A DNA stretch of 64,000 nucleotides from Microcystis aeruginosa NIES-4325 (GCF_008974145.1 NZ_BJKP01000006.1:62001-126000); one strand, 5' to 3'. Shown: positions 10,567 through 19,873, numbered from the stretch's first letter. The notes: generated by a model from the letters alone, not told the origin. Translations and numbers: made by a program.

Positions 10567-11607
10567 TTACTGATAAACCGGTAATTTGGGATTATCCACT
10601 GATAACAAACCGGTTAAAAGTGAGGCGGGTTTTTGACTATAGGGCCAAGCAAAAGCATGGCGAAAAGCGGCATCTTGACAAGCTTGTAATTGTCGAAAAT
10701 CGATCACGTCTAGGGTGAGTAAATTCTCGTACTCGAAGGGCAGCCGGACATTGTGTAAACCAGCATTGTCGGTACAGATAGCAATATCAACCCCCGCTTC
10801 AAAACAGCGATCGAAGACTATCTTTAATTGCGATAAACTCTCAAGGGTGCCAGTTTTTAAATAGGTGGTGGGACAGACTTCTAAACATTGACGACGACGG
10901 GCAACTTCCGGCAGCAGTTCTGGGTATTGTAGGGGAATTTGAATACCGTGACCAATTCTTTGCAGATAGGGCAGTAATTGGGGATAACAACCGTTCTTTG
11001 TTTCGTAAAGATGGCCGGTGGTATTTAACCCCTCTTCCCTGGCATAACTGTATAAACCAGCAAATTCCTCTAGTCGAGTTTGGTAGTAGGAATCACCCCC
11101 GGCAATATCGATCGCACAGACGTATTCTCTCATCCCTAGGGCCAGATCAACGATCGCTTTGTTGACTTCGTAGGGAAGTCGCGAGTGCATACAGAGAATT
11201 TGACTGGTAATAATCGGATATTCGCTCATTTTCGAGGCTTGACCGACGATCTCGACAATCGATCGCATTTGCTCGATTCGCTCTGTTTGGTTCAAATGTT
11301 CGTCGGTGCGATAGTAAGGAGTATAGCGCAATTCTAAATAGGCAAGATTCTCGAAGATGTAAGCACCGCGAATCAGACGATAGATAAAATAGGGCAAAGT
11401 TTGGGCGGTTTGAACACTTTCCACCAGGGTATGTAATTCTAAATACTCATCTAAACTATTGCGTTCGCGGGTGTAAAATTCCTCAAAAGCGGGGTATTCC
11501 GGGAATTTGGCCGCTAAATCCCGCTCATGTCTGTGAAAGTAGCGCCAGAGAATTCTCGGTACTACCGATCCCCCTAAATGCCGATGCAAATCCGCGTATA
11601 AAGCCAC
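10567..11607 (-). CDS. Adenosine deaminase superfamily amidohydrolase
   Basis: A 346-residue metal-dependent deaminase-like enzyme. Visible active-site elements are the metal pair HRH in ADLHRHLGG near the N-terminus, GHLYET (metal His and catalytic Glu) around residue 195, RIGHGI, and the metal Asp in CTDNAG near residue 283. HLYE replaces the usual HAGE and TDNAG the usual TDDP, so it is a divergent member and the substrate may not be adenosine. The start is GTG at 11607, supported by AAGGAG 11 bases upstream. It stands alone. Confidence 0.8.
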   Translation of the reverse strand: MALYADLHRHLGGSVVPRILWRYFHRHERDLAAKFPEYPAFEEFYTRERNSLDEYLELHTLVESVQTAQTLPYFIYRLIRGAYIFENLAYLELRYTPYYRTDEHLNQTERIEQMRSIVEIVGQASKMSEYPIITSQILCMHSRLPYEVNKAIVDLALGMREYVCAIDIAGGDSYYQTRLEEFAGLYSYAREEGLNTTGHLYETKNGCYPQLLPYLQRIGHGIQIPLQYPELLPEVARRRQCLEVCPTTYLKTGTLESLSQLKIVFDRCFEAGVDIAICTDNAGLHNVRLPFEYENLLTLDVIDFRQLQACQDAAFRHAFAWPYSQKPASLLTGLLSVDNPKLPVYQ

Positions 11608-11715
11608 AACTCCGCTGCTCCTTAGTCTCTCAAATATTCCTTAAATATAACGAAGTTTTACAATTGTTTGACAATCATTCCCAAATAGTATCAGTACCTA
11701 TTCAGTGAACAGTGT

Positions 11716-11755
11716 GGGAAATGGGGAAATGGGGAAATGGGGAAATGGGGAAATG
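11716..11755. repeat. 8-bp tandem repeat GGGAAATG, 5 copies
   Basis: Five perfect copies of GGGAAATG. Unlike most arrays in this window the period is eight, not seven. Confidence 0.9.
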
Positions 11756-11816
11756 GGGCAGCTGTCTCATCACCCTATCACCCGTTCGGACCTCGGCGTG
11801 AGACTTCGGCATGAGA

Positions 11817-11859
11817 CTTCGGCGTGAGCTTTTGTCGAACGCTGAGCTCACGGCCGAAG
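11817..11859. repeat. Long hairpin with GGCCGAAG arms
   Basis: CTTCGGCGTGAGCT at 11817-11830 pairs with AGCTCACGGCCGAAG at 11845-11859, a 14-bp stem with a single bulged C and a 14-nt loop. The left arm is also present as tandem partial copies just upstream (from 11791). It may be a mobile palindromic element or an RNA hairpin. Confidence 0.7.
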
Positions 11860-11976
11860 CCCAAAACCCTATCACCCTATCTCCTGATGACCGACTTCTG
11901 ATAACTGCTCACTGGTAACCAATAACTGATCACTGATTTGATACCATGGAGGAAAACCTATAGAGGGTGAAGCGGT

Positions 11977-12807
11977 ATGAGTGGCCACAAAGATTCTTCT
12001 TCCATGCGCTATTTCTGGGCAGGATTAAAACCCTTTGCCCGACCTTTATTTTGGCTACCGTTAGGAATGTTTTCCTTGGCTCTAATGGCTTTCTGGGTAT
12101 ATCAACAGAATCCTCAATGGTTGGGTTCGGGATCAAATACCCCAAGAATGTCCTTAGAGGAACGGGAAATCCTGTCTGACCAGATTACCGATGCTCCTCC
12201 CCCCATTGCTCTACCACTGCCGGCCATTTCTGTCGATAATAATACCGCTCGCCAGAAGAAACCTTCCTCGACGGGGACTTTTGATCCTTTAAACAATAAT
12301 CCCAATAACAACCAAGAACCCTCTTTATTCACCCCGTTGATGCCGCAGACTAAGCCAAATCCAGTACCGAAGGCTAGTAAAAGTCTGCAACCGATTCAAG
12401 TGCAACCGATCAGTGGCGACAATAGCAATTATCCTTTACAAAGGGAAATCGAAAATCGCTCGCGGACTGCTAACTCGAATAATTCTCCTAATCTCAACCC
12501 TGGTGGCAACCTGAATCAAGTCAACCCCCAGGGAAATTATTCCCCTTATCAACAAAATGTTCCGCCCCTACCCTCCCAGAATAATGCCAACCCTAACCCA
12601 GTCCTTGGCTCTAGCAACCAATCTCCCGTATATCAACCCCCCGTATATCAGGCCCCCATCTACGGCAATCAACCTAACGTCACTGGTTATCCCAATCAGG
12701 GAATGCCGCCTAACAATAATGGCAACCCCAATCAAGTTCCTCCTCAAACTACTAACCGAGGTTTCTCCATCCAACAACCCATTAATGCCCAGCCTTCTGG
12801 CTACTAG
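11977..12807 (+). CDS. Membrane-anchored Asn/Pro-rich protein, unknown function
   Basis: A 276-residue protein with a short cytoplasmic start, one transmembrane segment at about 26-45 (PLFWLPLGMFSLALMAFWVY), and a long, mostly disordered exterior domain rich in Asn, Pro, Gln and Gly (repeats such as PPVYQ and NPNQ). No enzymatic motif is seen. Such a composition suits a periplasmic spacer or a surface-exposed linker. Its last 26 bp overlap the end of the convergent hydrolase gene. Confidence 0.65.
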   Translation: MSGHKDSSSMRYFWAGLKPFARPLFWLPLGMFSLALMAFWVYQQNPQWLGSGSNTPRMSLEEREILSDQITDAPPPIALPLPAISVDNNTARQKKPSSTGTFDPLNNNPNNNQEPSLFTPLMPQTKPNPVPKASKSLQPIQVQPISGDNSNYPLQREIENRSRTANSNNSPNLNPGGNLNQVNPQGNYSPYQQNVPPLPSQNNANPNPVLGSSNQSPVYQPPVYQAPIYGNQPNVTGYPNQGMPPNNNGNPNQVPPQTTNRGFSIQQPINAQPSGY

Positions 12808-13699
12808 AGGGACTTTGAGCTTGCAGGAAGTCTAATAAAATCGGATTAACTATTTCTGGGGCTTCATCCTGGGGACAGTGGCCTAAACCGGCTAAGGGGA
12901 TAAACTGTTTTACTGTCGGGAATCGTGCTAATTCTTGGCCTAAGGGCAAGGGTTCCCAGGGATCCTCGCTACCCCAAAGCAGAATCGCTGGACAGGGGAG
13001 AATCGGCAGCAGGTCTTCTGGGAGTGGGCCGCCAGAATAACCGGTAAAAGCGAGAAAAACCTCGATCGCTCCCGTATCTCTGGCGGGTTTTAAGATTATT
13101 TCCACTAATTCCTCCGTTACCGCTTCCGAGCGCCGATAAGCTTGCAGGAGAATTTTACGCACTGTCTGGGGTTTAGCGATCTGTTGGAAGAAAAAAGCCC
13201 CAATTGCTTTATTTTTAAGAATTATTTGGGCAATATCTGCGCCTAAACGACGATACCAGGGTAATTTCCCCCGTTTTCTTTCGTGCAGTAGTCTGAGGGA
13301 ACAATTGATCGCCGCCACCCCAAGGACAAAATCGGGATGATCGACGGCAGCCTGCATAATGGCCACGCAACCGATGGAATTACCCACCAAAAAAGCGGGC
13401 CCCCCCACCACTTCCCGACAAAAATCGGCAATTTGCGCCCCCCAAGTCTCGAAAGTGTAATCGATCTGGTTTTTTGGTTCGGGTTTGTCGGAACCGCCAA
13501 AACCAATTAAATCTAGGGCAAAACAGCGACATTTTTCGCCTAAAACGGGGATATTTTTCCGCCAATGCCCCCAAGATGCCCCAAATCCATGTACAAGCAC
13601 GATCGCTGGCCCTGTCTCCCCCGCACTCTGATAGGTGATTTTGAATCCCCGCCAATGCCAAATTTTTGGTTGTGTCTCTAATCCTAGAATTTGCTGCAT
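12782..13699 (-). CDS. Alpha/beta-fold hydrolase
   Basis: A 305-residue hydrolase of the alpha/beta superfamily. The oxyanion region is VLVHGFGASWGHW, the nucleophile elbow is VGNSIG (Ser near residue 110), the acid probably lies in WGSEDPW, and the catalytic His is in GLGHCPQDE. Substrate cannot be deduced; cyanobacterial relatives are often annotated as lipases or haloalkane-dehalogenase-like. It converges on and overlaps the 11977 gene by 26 bp. Confidence 0.88.
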   Translation of the reverse strand: MQQILGLETQPKIWHWRGFKITYQSAGETGPAIVLVHGFGASWGHWRKNIPVLGEKCRCFALDLIGFGGSDKPEPKNQIDYTFETWGAQIADFCREVVGGPAFLVGNSIGCVAIMQAAVDHPDFVLGVAAINCSLRLLHERKRGKLPWYRRLGADIAQIILKNKAIGAFFFQQIAKPQTVRKILLQAYRRSEAVTEELVEIILKPARDTGAIEVFLAFTGYSGGPLPEDLLPILPCPAILLWGSEDPWEPLPLGQELARFPTVKQFIPLAGLGHCPQDEAPEIVNPILLDFLQAQSPSSSQKAGH

Positions 13700-13847
13700 A
13701 CTTTTGTTTACCTGTAAAGTATTTGTTGCTTTTCTTAATATATACCGTCAGGTTAAGTGACGGCTAGGAGAGGGGAAGGACTGTATAACGAGTCACTACA
13801 TCTCAGAAAAAACCCCTTACAATAGAGACAAAAATGATCGGAGATCA

Positions 13848-14063
13848 ATGGGGGTGAACGTCATGTTAGTGATTTTAACCGACGAACACATTCTCGATCC
13901 GGGTTCTGTCTGTCAGGGCTGTCTTTTAGCCAACCAGCAGGGGCAACCCCGATGGCGAGAGGGTAAACTAGGCTGTGGTCACTCCTTGGGCAAAGGGGGC
14001 AGCCAACAGCCCAATCTCTACGAGTGTCAGATGGGCTTTACAATTGCTAATATTGAAGGCTAA
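13848..14063 (+). CDS. Small cysteine-containing protein, unknown function
   Basis: A 71-residue (or 66 from the ATG at 13863) protein with a CxxC (SVCQGCLLA), a CGH (LGCGHSLG) and a final Cys (YECQMGF), suggesting a small metal-binding or redox site. I do not recognise the family. GGAG five bases before 13848 supports that start. It stands alone and is followed by a terminator-like hairpin. Confidence 0.6.
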   Translation: MGVNVMLVILTDEHILDPGSVCQGCLLANQQGQPRWREGKLGCGHSLGKGGSQQPNLYECQMGFTIANIEG

Positions 14064-14079
14064 TCTGACTGGCCAAAAG

Positions 14080-14096
14080 CTCAACTTAGAGTTGAG
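14080..14096. terminator. Short stem-loop between convergent genes
   Basis: CTCAACT (14080-14086), loop TAG, AGTTGAG (14090-14096), 17 bp after the small Cys gene and before the convergent sulfotransferase stop. A short T-rich stretch (GATTTTCTT) follows at 14104. Confidence 0.5.
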
Positions 14097-14143
14097 TTAG
14101 GGGGATTTTCTTAGCACTCGGAGGAGAGAATCGCCAATTCAGC

Positions 14144-14965
14144 TTAGATACAATGACAATAATGGCTGAGGGTTTCGTAGCATTGATCGTAGGCTTTTTG
14201 GGCTTGGGTTAAAACAGCGTCGGAAATTTCTATATCTAATTTTCTGGCTTGTTTAATAATTTTACCCGCTCTGATATTCTCGGAAGAATCGCCAATACCA
14301 CGGCTGCCAGTGGTTTTTAAAACTCGATATTCTTCAGAAAATCCCGTTTTAGTATCGAGATGACTCTGTAAACTATCAAAGACCAATTGGCTTTGGTTTA
14401 ATAGCTGAGCGTGGGTGATAAATAAACTCTTTTCTTTGCTGTTAATTAAGCGAGCATAACTTTCTAGGGTGGCTAAACGACCGGTATAATAATCCAGGGC
14501 GTGCTGCTCATTTTGATGGGGTTTAATATCTAGAATACTCGCTAAAGTGCGCCGGGGTTCTCGTAGTAAAAATATGGTCTTAACCGCATCAGATTGCAAA
14601 AAACTCTGATCTAAAAACTTCTGATCGTGAAGAACTTTATCTAAAATATATTTATGATTCATGTTTAAATCTTTCAAACGCCAGTAGAGTTTAAACATTA
14701 AAGCTTTAAAATCCTGTTCACTCTCATAAACCAGATGAGTTTCGCCAAAACCGATAATTTCAGGATTAGAATTGAGGATATGAGTCAATAAAGACGAACC
14801 CGATCGCATATGGCTAAGGATAAATAAAACCTGATAGGGTTGGGGACGAAAGAGGATTTTATAGGGGTCTTTAGGTGTGTCAATGCGTACCTGAAAATAC
14901 TTATAAGTTAAACGATGGGTTAAACCCTGCCAAGATTTGGGTAGGCGATCGAGGGCTATAGTCAT
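14144..14965 (-). CDS. Sulfotransferase family protein
   Basis: A 273-residue protein with the two PAPS-binding signatures of sulfotransferases: the P-loop-like 5' phosphosulfate motif LSHMRSGSSLLTHIL near residue 50-64 and the 3' phosphate motif LLREPRRTLASIL near residue 130. It probably sulfates a sugar or lipid. It is divergent from a glycosyltransferase, so the two may work on one surface glycan; that is inference from position. Confidence 0.82.
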   Translation of the reverse strand: MTIALDRLPKSWQGLTHRLTYKYFQVRIDTPKDPYKILFRPQPYQVLFILSHMRSGSSLLTHILNSNPEIIGFGETHLVYESEQDFKALMFKLYWRLKDLNMNHKYILDKVLHDQKFLDQSFLQSDAVKTIFLLREPRRTLASILDIKPHQNEQHALDYYTGRLATLESYARLINSKEKSLFITHAQLLNQSQLVFDSLQSHLDTKTGFSEEYRVLKTTGSRGIGDSSENIRAGKIIKQARKLDIEISDAVLTQAQKAYDQCYETLSHYCHCI

Positions 14966-15007
14966 AGGTTAATAAGGAATTCTGTCAACTTGTCGCTAAG
15001 ATTCCCC

Positions 15008-15013
15008 TATAAT
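15008..15013 (+). promoter_or_regulatory. Candidate -10 box for the glycosyltransferase gene
   Basis: A perfect TATAAT 43 bases before the ATG at 15056, in the divergent spacer. No good TTGACA is found at 17 bases, so only the -10 element is supported. Confidence 0.35.
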
Positions 15014-15055
15014 GTATCCCATTTAAGACCCAAACAAAAGTGAGGTTTATACAAA

Positions 15056-15997
15056 ATGGGATTACCAAGTTGTTCGCTCTGGTTTTTTACAGCGCGAACC
15101 GATGTCTGGTTTATGATGAACACTATTCCCCATCTAGTCAAAATGAGTCAGTTTCCCTTCCAGGAAAAGGTACTCGCTATTGACACAGCCCCTTTAAGCG
15201 GGGAAAAGGTTAATCGCCCCGGACTGGGTACAATGGAGGAATTAAGAGCCTGTGGTGAAAAATTACTTAAAGATGGCATAATCGATCGCCTAGTGGATTT
15301 TAACTACGATCCCAGCTATCGTCAGCGTATCTATCAAAAGCATTTCGGCAGTCCCCTCCGTTCCACCCATAACTACAAAGGTTATCCGATTTTCGGCTCG
15401 ATCTTCAAAATCGAGGAATGTCGCAGCGATTATATGGTTCATTATGACAGTGACATGATGCTCTACCAAGAACCGGATTACAGTTGGATCTGCGAAGGGA
15501 TCGAGTTAATGGAAACCCATCCAGAAATGATGTTTGTGCGTCCTTTGTCTGGTCCGCCGCGGCCTGATGGTACGATTGATTCTTCCCATCCTTGCACGAA
15601 AAATCCCGACGGATTCTATCAATTTAAATTTTTTGGTAGTCGTGCCTATCTACTTAATTGTCGTCGCTATGATCGCCTTTTACCGATGACCCCCCTCTGG
15701 CGCTCTTATAAAAATACCTTTCTCGATCATTTACCCGATGGTTTAAAAGCTTGGGGCAATATTTTGACTGGGAAAGGAAAACTTGATTCTTGGGAAATTA
15801 TGGTTTCTCGCTCCCTAGAACAAAGCAACTACTATCGCGCCACTCTCACCAATCCTAAAGGTTGGACTCTGCACCCCAACGAGCGCTCTGCCGCTTTTAG
15901 GCAAGCTTGGCCTAGTATTATCGAAAAGATCGAAACGGGTATTTACCCACCCCAACAAGCTGGTTATTATGACCTGATCCCCGAATTATGGTACTAA
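15056..15997 (+). CDS. Glycosyltransferase-like protein
   Basis: A 313-residue protein with features of a nucleotide-sugar-dependent transferase: FFTARTDVWFMMNTIPHL at the N-terminus, EKVLAIDTAPL, and a DxD-type metal site in MVHYDSDMMLY near residue 130. It lacks transmembrane segments. The donor and acceptor are unknown. GAGG 11-12 bases upstream supports 15056; an internal ATG at 15116 would remove a conserved-looking strand. Divergent from the sulfotransferase. Confidence 0.7.
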   Translation: MGLPSCSLWFFTARTDVWFMMNTIPHLVKMSQFPFQEKVLAIDTAPLSGEKVNRPGLGTMEELRACGEKLLKDGIIDRLVDFNYDPSYRQRIYQKHFGSPLRSTHNYKGYPIFGSIFKIEECRSDYMVHYDSDMMLYQEPDYSWICEGIELMETHPEMMFVRPLSGPPRPDGTIDSSHPCTKNPDGFYQFKFFGSRAYLLNCRRYDRLLPMTPLWRSYKNTFLDHLPDGLKAWGNILTGKGKLDSWEIMVSRSLEQSNYYRATLTNPKGWTLHPNERSAAFRQAWPSIIEKIETGIYPPQQAGYYDLIPELWY

Positions 15998-16490
15998 GAA
16001 AGGGTTAGTTCTCTAGATTTAAGGTGAGGCGGTACTTAGAGATTGTTTATCAAGCGATCGCCGCTTAGATTTCATAGTACCTGTGCAGAAATACGGACAA
16101 TCAGCAATTATCAGGGACTCTGAAATTGGTACAAAAATATGAACAATTGCCTGTAAGCATCTCGCAGTTAGCCTAATGCGCGCCGAAATAACGCCCAATT
16201 TTAGCCGAGAGTTTCCCCTGAAAAATCCCCAACTTAGTAGATTGACAAAAATGAGATTCACCCAATCAAATTTATCTTAAAAAAATTAAAACTGGGAACT
16301 TATCGAGAGCTAGATGAAGCTTGCTCCGAGTCTTTTCAGCCTTCGTAATTGGTTCGCACCATCTTGCTTTTTTACCTCATCTATAGGAAAAACGCTGTAC
16401 ATCTACGAAATGTTCTAGGGTAAGGTTGAGGGTATGTGATATAATTTATTCTTGCTTTTACCTACATATTTAAGTAATTTTGTCAAGAAA
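15998..16490. other. Long intergenic region without recognised gene
   Basis: Nearly 500 bp with no convincing coding sequence. It contains a 28-bp segment (16084-16111) repeated with two mismatches at 50398-50425, and a TATAAT (16440-16445) near the downstream gene. A small unannotated RNA cannot be excluded. Confidence 0.6.
16440..16445 (+). promoter_or_regulatory. Candidate -10 box for the DUF4346 gene
   Basis: Perfect TATAAT 46 bases before the ATG at 16491; no matching -35 hexamer at the standard distance. Confidence 0.35.
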
Positions 16491-16874
16491 ATGAGCGAAT
16501 TAAAATCCCAAATCACTGCTATTGATTATCAACTTTCCAAACGTCCGATCGCTCTCGATCCCGCCGGATATTTTATTATTTATCTAGACCGAGAAGCCGG
16601 GTTAATCTGTGCCAAACATTACAGCAATATTATCAACGAAAAAGGTTTAGCCGTCGATCCAGAAACGGGAAAAGTTATCGGTGTTAGGCAAAAACTTGAT
16701 CGCAATCCTGAGACTATTTACACCGCCAGGACTGCCAAAGAATTAGCCGTCCAAGTGATCGAAGAAACCCAACCTTGTCCGATTACTATGTTCGATCATG
16801 CTGCTTATTTAGGTCGAGAATTCACCCGCGCTGAATACGCTTTAATCACCGGAGAAGAATATATTCAGGATTAA
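16491..16874 (+). CDS. DUF4346 domain protein
   Basis: A 127-residue cyanobacterial protein starting MSELKSQITAIDYQLSKRPI. The segment ALDPAGYFIIYLDREAGLICAKHYSN and the C-terminal CPITMFDHAAYLGREFTRAE match my memory of DUF4346 proteins, whose function is unknown. The frame is open upstream to a TTG at 16452 but the ATG at 16491 begins the conserved part. Single gene. Confidence 0.75.
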   Translation: MSELKSQITAIDYQLSKRPIALDPAGYFIIYLDREAGLICAKHYSNIINEKGLAVDPETGKVIGVRQKLDRNPETIYTARTAKELAVQVIEETQPCPITMFDHAAYLGREFTRAEYALITGEEYIQD

Positions 16875-16964
16875 AAATTGGGCTTTTCAGTAAACAGTAA
16901 TCAGTAATCAGGGATAAAGATGAAGATAAATAACTTAAAACTTACATCTGATAACTGATAACTG

Positions 16965-17828
16965 TTAAATCGTGCCTTTAAATAAACCTTGGGGACGGAA
17001 TAATAACAGCAAGATCATAATTAATAAAGCCACGGCTAATTTATAGTTGGAACCAATTAAGGGAACACTAATTTCTTGAGCAACACCAATAATTAAAGCC
17101 CCAGCAATCGCTCCGTAGGGATTACCAATACCACCTAAAATAACGGCGGCAAACATTGGTAAGATTAAAAACCAGCCCATATTGGGACGTACTCCCCCGG
17201 TAATTAACCCGAACATACCTCCGGCTAAAGCAGTTAAAACTCCCGTAATTATCCATGTCCAGAAAACAACCCATTCGACGTTAATTCCGGTTACTCTAGC
17301 TAAATCGGTGCTGTCAGATACGGCGCGCATCGCCTTACCGATCTTAGTTTTTTGCAATAACAAATGGAGGGCAATAATAACTATAATTGCCAAACCAATA
17401 ACTAACAAGCGATCAAAAGCTACTTTAATCCCAAAAATTTCTGTAGCGGGCATCACAGGCAGATCGTAGCGTTGATTACTGCCGCCCCAGATCATTAAAA
17501 TACCATTGCGAAGAAATAAAGCCAAACCGATCGAAATAATAATTAAAGTGGTAGAATCAGCCCGTCGATCGCGCATAGGTTTCCATAATAATCTCTCGGC
17601 AACGAGCATAGCAATAGCTGTCACCGCTGCCCCCACCAGCATCGCTAACCAGAGATTAATCCCTTGTGCATTTACCACCCAAGTTATGTAAGCACCCAAA
17701 GTCATAAAATCGCCGTGGGCAAAATTAGACAGACGCAAAATGCCACAGGTAAGGGTTAACCCGACAGCAGCCAGAGCAATAATACTACCGACGGCTAAAC
17801 CATTGAATAAAAGTTGTGGTGTATCCAT
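16965..17828 (-). CDS. Branched-chain/neutral amino acid ABC transporter permease (LivH/NatD type)
   Basis: Inner-membrane permease of 287 residues and about eight hydrophobic helices. LivH-family signatures: LFNGLAVGSIIALAAVGLTL, RLSNFAHGDFMTLGAY and the cytoplasmic EAA-like loop KTKIGKAMRAVSDSTDLARVTGI, GGIGNPYGAIAGAL. It closely resembles the cyanobacterial neutral amino acid permease NatD. No ATPase or binding-protein gene lies nearby, so the transporter's other subunits are encoded elsewhere. ATG at 17828 with AGAGGT upstream is preferred to an ATG seven codons earlier. The stop is followed at once by CAGTTATCAG repeats. Confidence 0.9.
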   Translation of the reverse strand: MDTPQLLFNGLAVGSIIALAAVGLTLTCGILRLSNFAHGDFMTLGAYITWVVNAQGINLWLAMLVGAAVTAIAMLVAERLLWKPMRDRRADSTTLIIISIGLALFLRNGILMIWGGSNQRYDLPVMPATEIFGIKVAFDRLLVIGLAIIVIIALHLLLQKTKIGKAMRAVSDSTDLARVTGINVEWVVFWTWIITGVLTALAGGMFGLITGGVRPNMGWFLILPMFAAVILGGIGNPYGAIAGALIIGVAQEISVPLIGSNYKLAVALLIMILLLLFRPQGLFKGTI

Positions 17829-18098
17829 CAAACCTCTTGTATAAATCAAAAATTGTCCTTAGAAATAGAAGTCAGGAGAGAGAAAATTAATTAACTTTTG
17901 TCTTTTACTTCATTTAGCTGAAATCTGACAGCCCGTTGCTTAAATATTTTTGTTTAGACCAAATTACACGGCAGTATAAGCTCAGACAGCTATTATAAAG
18001 GTTTGTGTGCCAGCAATTTCTCGCGGCCGGCGAAAAGCTGACGGCCGATGGCTTACTGCTATAAAATCAAGAATGCCCACTGATGGAATTTTCCGCCA

Positions 18099-18608
18099 AT
18101 GAAGACTATCTTTCGATTAGCGATCGCTTTTTTTGCCCTACTACTTATCCTATCTCCTGTCAATGCCTTAGCTGCCAGTTCTGCTGCTGTCACAGGAGCC
18201 AATGCCAGTTATGAAAACCAGAATCTGACAGGAAAGGATTTTTCGGGACAAAATTTGCAATCTGCCCAATTTACTAACGTTAATCTGCAAGATTCTAACT
18301 TTAGCTCTGCCGATTTGCGCGGGGCAGTGTTTAACGGAGCCTCTATCATCGAAGGCAACTTTCATGGAGCGGACTTAACTAATGGGTTAGCCTATCTGAG
18401 TACCTTTAAAAATTCCGATTTAAGCGATGCCATTTTTGCCGAAGCAATTATGCTGCGCACCATTTTCGATGGGGTAAATATCAACGGTGCTGATTTTAGT
18501 TTTGCCGTACTTGACGCTGAACAAATCAAAAATCTCTGTGAAAGAGCCGAGGGTGTCAACTCAAAAACCGGCGTCTCTACTCCAGAATCTTTAGGATGTG
18601 ATCAATGA
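18099..18608 (+). CDS. Secreted pentapeptide repeat protein
   Basis: A 169-residue protein with a signal peptide ([20 protein letters not shown]...ALA, cleavage near residue 26), then about 14 pentapeptide repeats of A(D/N)Lxx type ([17 protein letters not shown]...), forming a right-handed beta helix, and a C-terminal segment with two Cys (LCERAEG, LGCDQ) that may form a disulfide. It is probably periplasmic or in the thylakoid lumen. Its TGA overlaps the first ATG of purK, so translation is coupled. Confidence 0.88.
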   Translation: MKTIFRLAIAFFALLLILSPVNALAASSAAVTGANASYENQNLTGKDFSGQNLQSAQFTNVNLQDSNFSSADLRGAVFNGASIIEGNFHGADLTNGLAYLSTFKNSDLSDAIFAEAIMLRTIFDGVNINGADFSFAVLDAEQIKNLCERAEGVNSKTGVSTPESLGCDQ

Positions 18609-19732
18609 TGCAAACAAGGGTTGGTGTTATTGGTGGTGGACAATTAGCATGGATGATGGCACAGGAAGCCAAGAAATTAGGCATTTCTCTAATTGTACAA
18701 ACACCACACCCCGACGATCCCGCCGTTGCTTTAGCTGACGGGGTTGTCTTTGCGGAAATAGCTGACGTGGAAGGCACAAAAAAACTAGCTCAACATTGTG
18801 ATCTGATTACTTTTGAAAATGAGTTTGTTAATTTAGATGCCCTAGAAGAATTAGCGGCCACAGGAGTTAAATTCTATCCTAGTTTGGCAAATCTGCGCCC
18901 CCTATTGGATAAATACCAGCAAAGATGTTATTTACGCTCTCTAGGGTTGCCTGTGCCTGATTTTTGGGCGATAGATAATTTATCCCAACTAGAAAATTAT
19001 CCTTTTCCGCTAGTGCTCAAAGCGCGACGACATGGTTATGATGGTCAAGGAACCTTTATTATCCGCACTCCTGAAGAATTAAACGCCAAAAAGCCGCAAT
19101 TAGAGCGTCTTGACTTGATGTTAGAAGCTTATATTCCCTACGAGCGAGAATTAGCCATCGTTGCTGGTAGGGGATTAACTGGGGAAATCGTCACTTATCC
19201 CGTGGTGGAAACCCATCAAGAGGAGCAAGTCTGTCACTGGGTAATCGCTCCCGCCGCTCTTAACCAATCTTTACACACTCAAACCGAACCTATCGCCTCT
19301 CATCTGTTAAGTAGTTTGTCGGCGGTGGGTGTTTTCGGGATTGAGTTATTTGTCACTGCCCAGGGAGAGGTATTGATTAATGAAATCGCTCCCCGTACCC
19401 ATAATTCCGGTCATTACAGCCTTTCTGCCTGTCTTACTTCCCAATTTGCCCTACAACTGCAAGCAGTGGCTAATTTGCCCCTTGGAGCCACGGACTTAAA
19501 ATCTGCCGGGGCAGTTATGGTTAATCTATTGGGTTTTGAGGATAGTGACGGTGATTATGCCGAAAAAAGAGCAATTTTAGCGGCCATCCCAGACGCTTGC
19601 GTTTTTTGGTACGGTAAAAAATCCCGTCCCGGTCGAAAATTAGGCCATGTCACCCTCTTAAGGGATACAAGCGCTCGCTCTGAGTTATTAGCCCTAGCAA
19701 AGCAGATAGAAAAGCTTTGGTATGGTTGTTAG
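18605..19732 (+). CDS. purK: 5-(carboxyamino)imidazole ribonucleotide synthase
   Basis: ATP-grasp enzyme that converts AIR and bicarbonate to N5-CAIR in purine synthesis. The 375-residue product begins [22 protein letters not shown], the dinucleotide-like N-terminal domain, then the ATP-grasp core with [24 protein letters not shown] and [14 protein letters not shown]. It overlaps the end of the pentapeptide gene by 4 bp. Confidence 0.95.
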   Translation: MMQTRVGVIGGGQLAWMMAQEAKKLGISLIVQTPHPDDPAVALADGVVFAEIADVEGTKKLAQHCDLITFENEFVNLDALEELAATGVKFYPSLANLRPLLDKYQQRCYLRSLGLPVPDFWAIDNLSQLENYPFPLVLKARRHGYDGQGTFIIRTPEELNAKKPQLERLDLMLEAYIPYERELAIVAGRGLTGEIVTYPVVETHQEEQVCHWVIAPAALNQSLHTQTEPIASHLLSSLSAVGVFGIELFVTAQGEVLINEIAPRTHNSGHYSLSACLTSQFALQLQAVANLPLGATDLKSAGAVMVNLLGFEDSDGDYAEKRAILAAIPDACVFWYGKKSRPGRKLGHVTLLRDTSARSELLALAKQIEKLWYGC

Positions 19733-19873
19733 GGAAGTGGGAAGTATTTTCAGTGAACAGTAAACAGTAATCAGTGAACTGATAATTGATAAAAATGTTA
19801 ACTGAAAACTCAGATATGAAAACTCACATCTGATAACTGATAACTAGCAACAAACTTTTTCAGTCAACCCTAA

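Larger units (their letters stand above)
11608..11976. other. Repeat-rich intergenic region
   Basis: About 370 bp with no coding sequence recognised. It holds, in order, a spacer, an 8-bp tandem array (11716-11755), direct copies of a 13-bp unit near ACTTCGGCRTGAG, a strong hairpin (11817-11859), and degenerate CTGATAACTG-type repeats up to 11935. A ribosome-binding-like GAGGGTGAAG precedes the ATG at 11977. Confidence 0.7.

Noticed and set aside
16019-16261. 80-codon minus-strand open frame in the 16-kb gap
   Set aside because: No domain-like pattern, no good ribosome binding site, and its sequence includes the 28-bp dispersed repeat; treated as chance.
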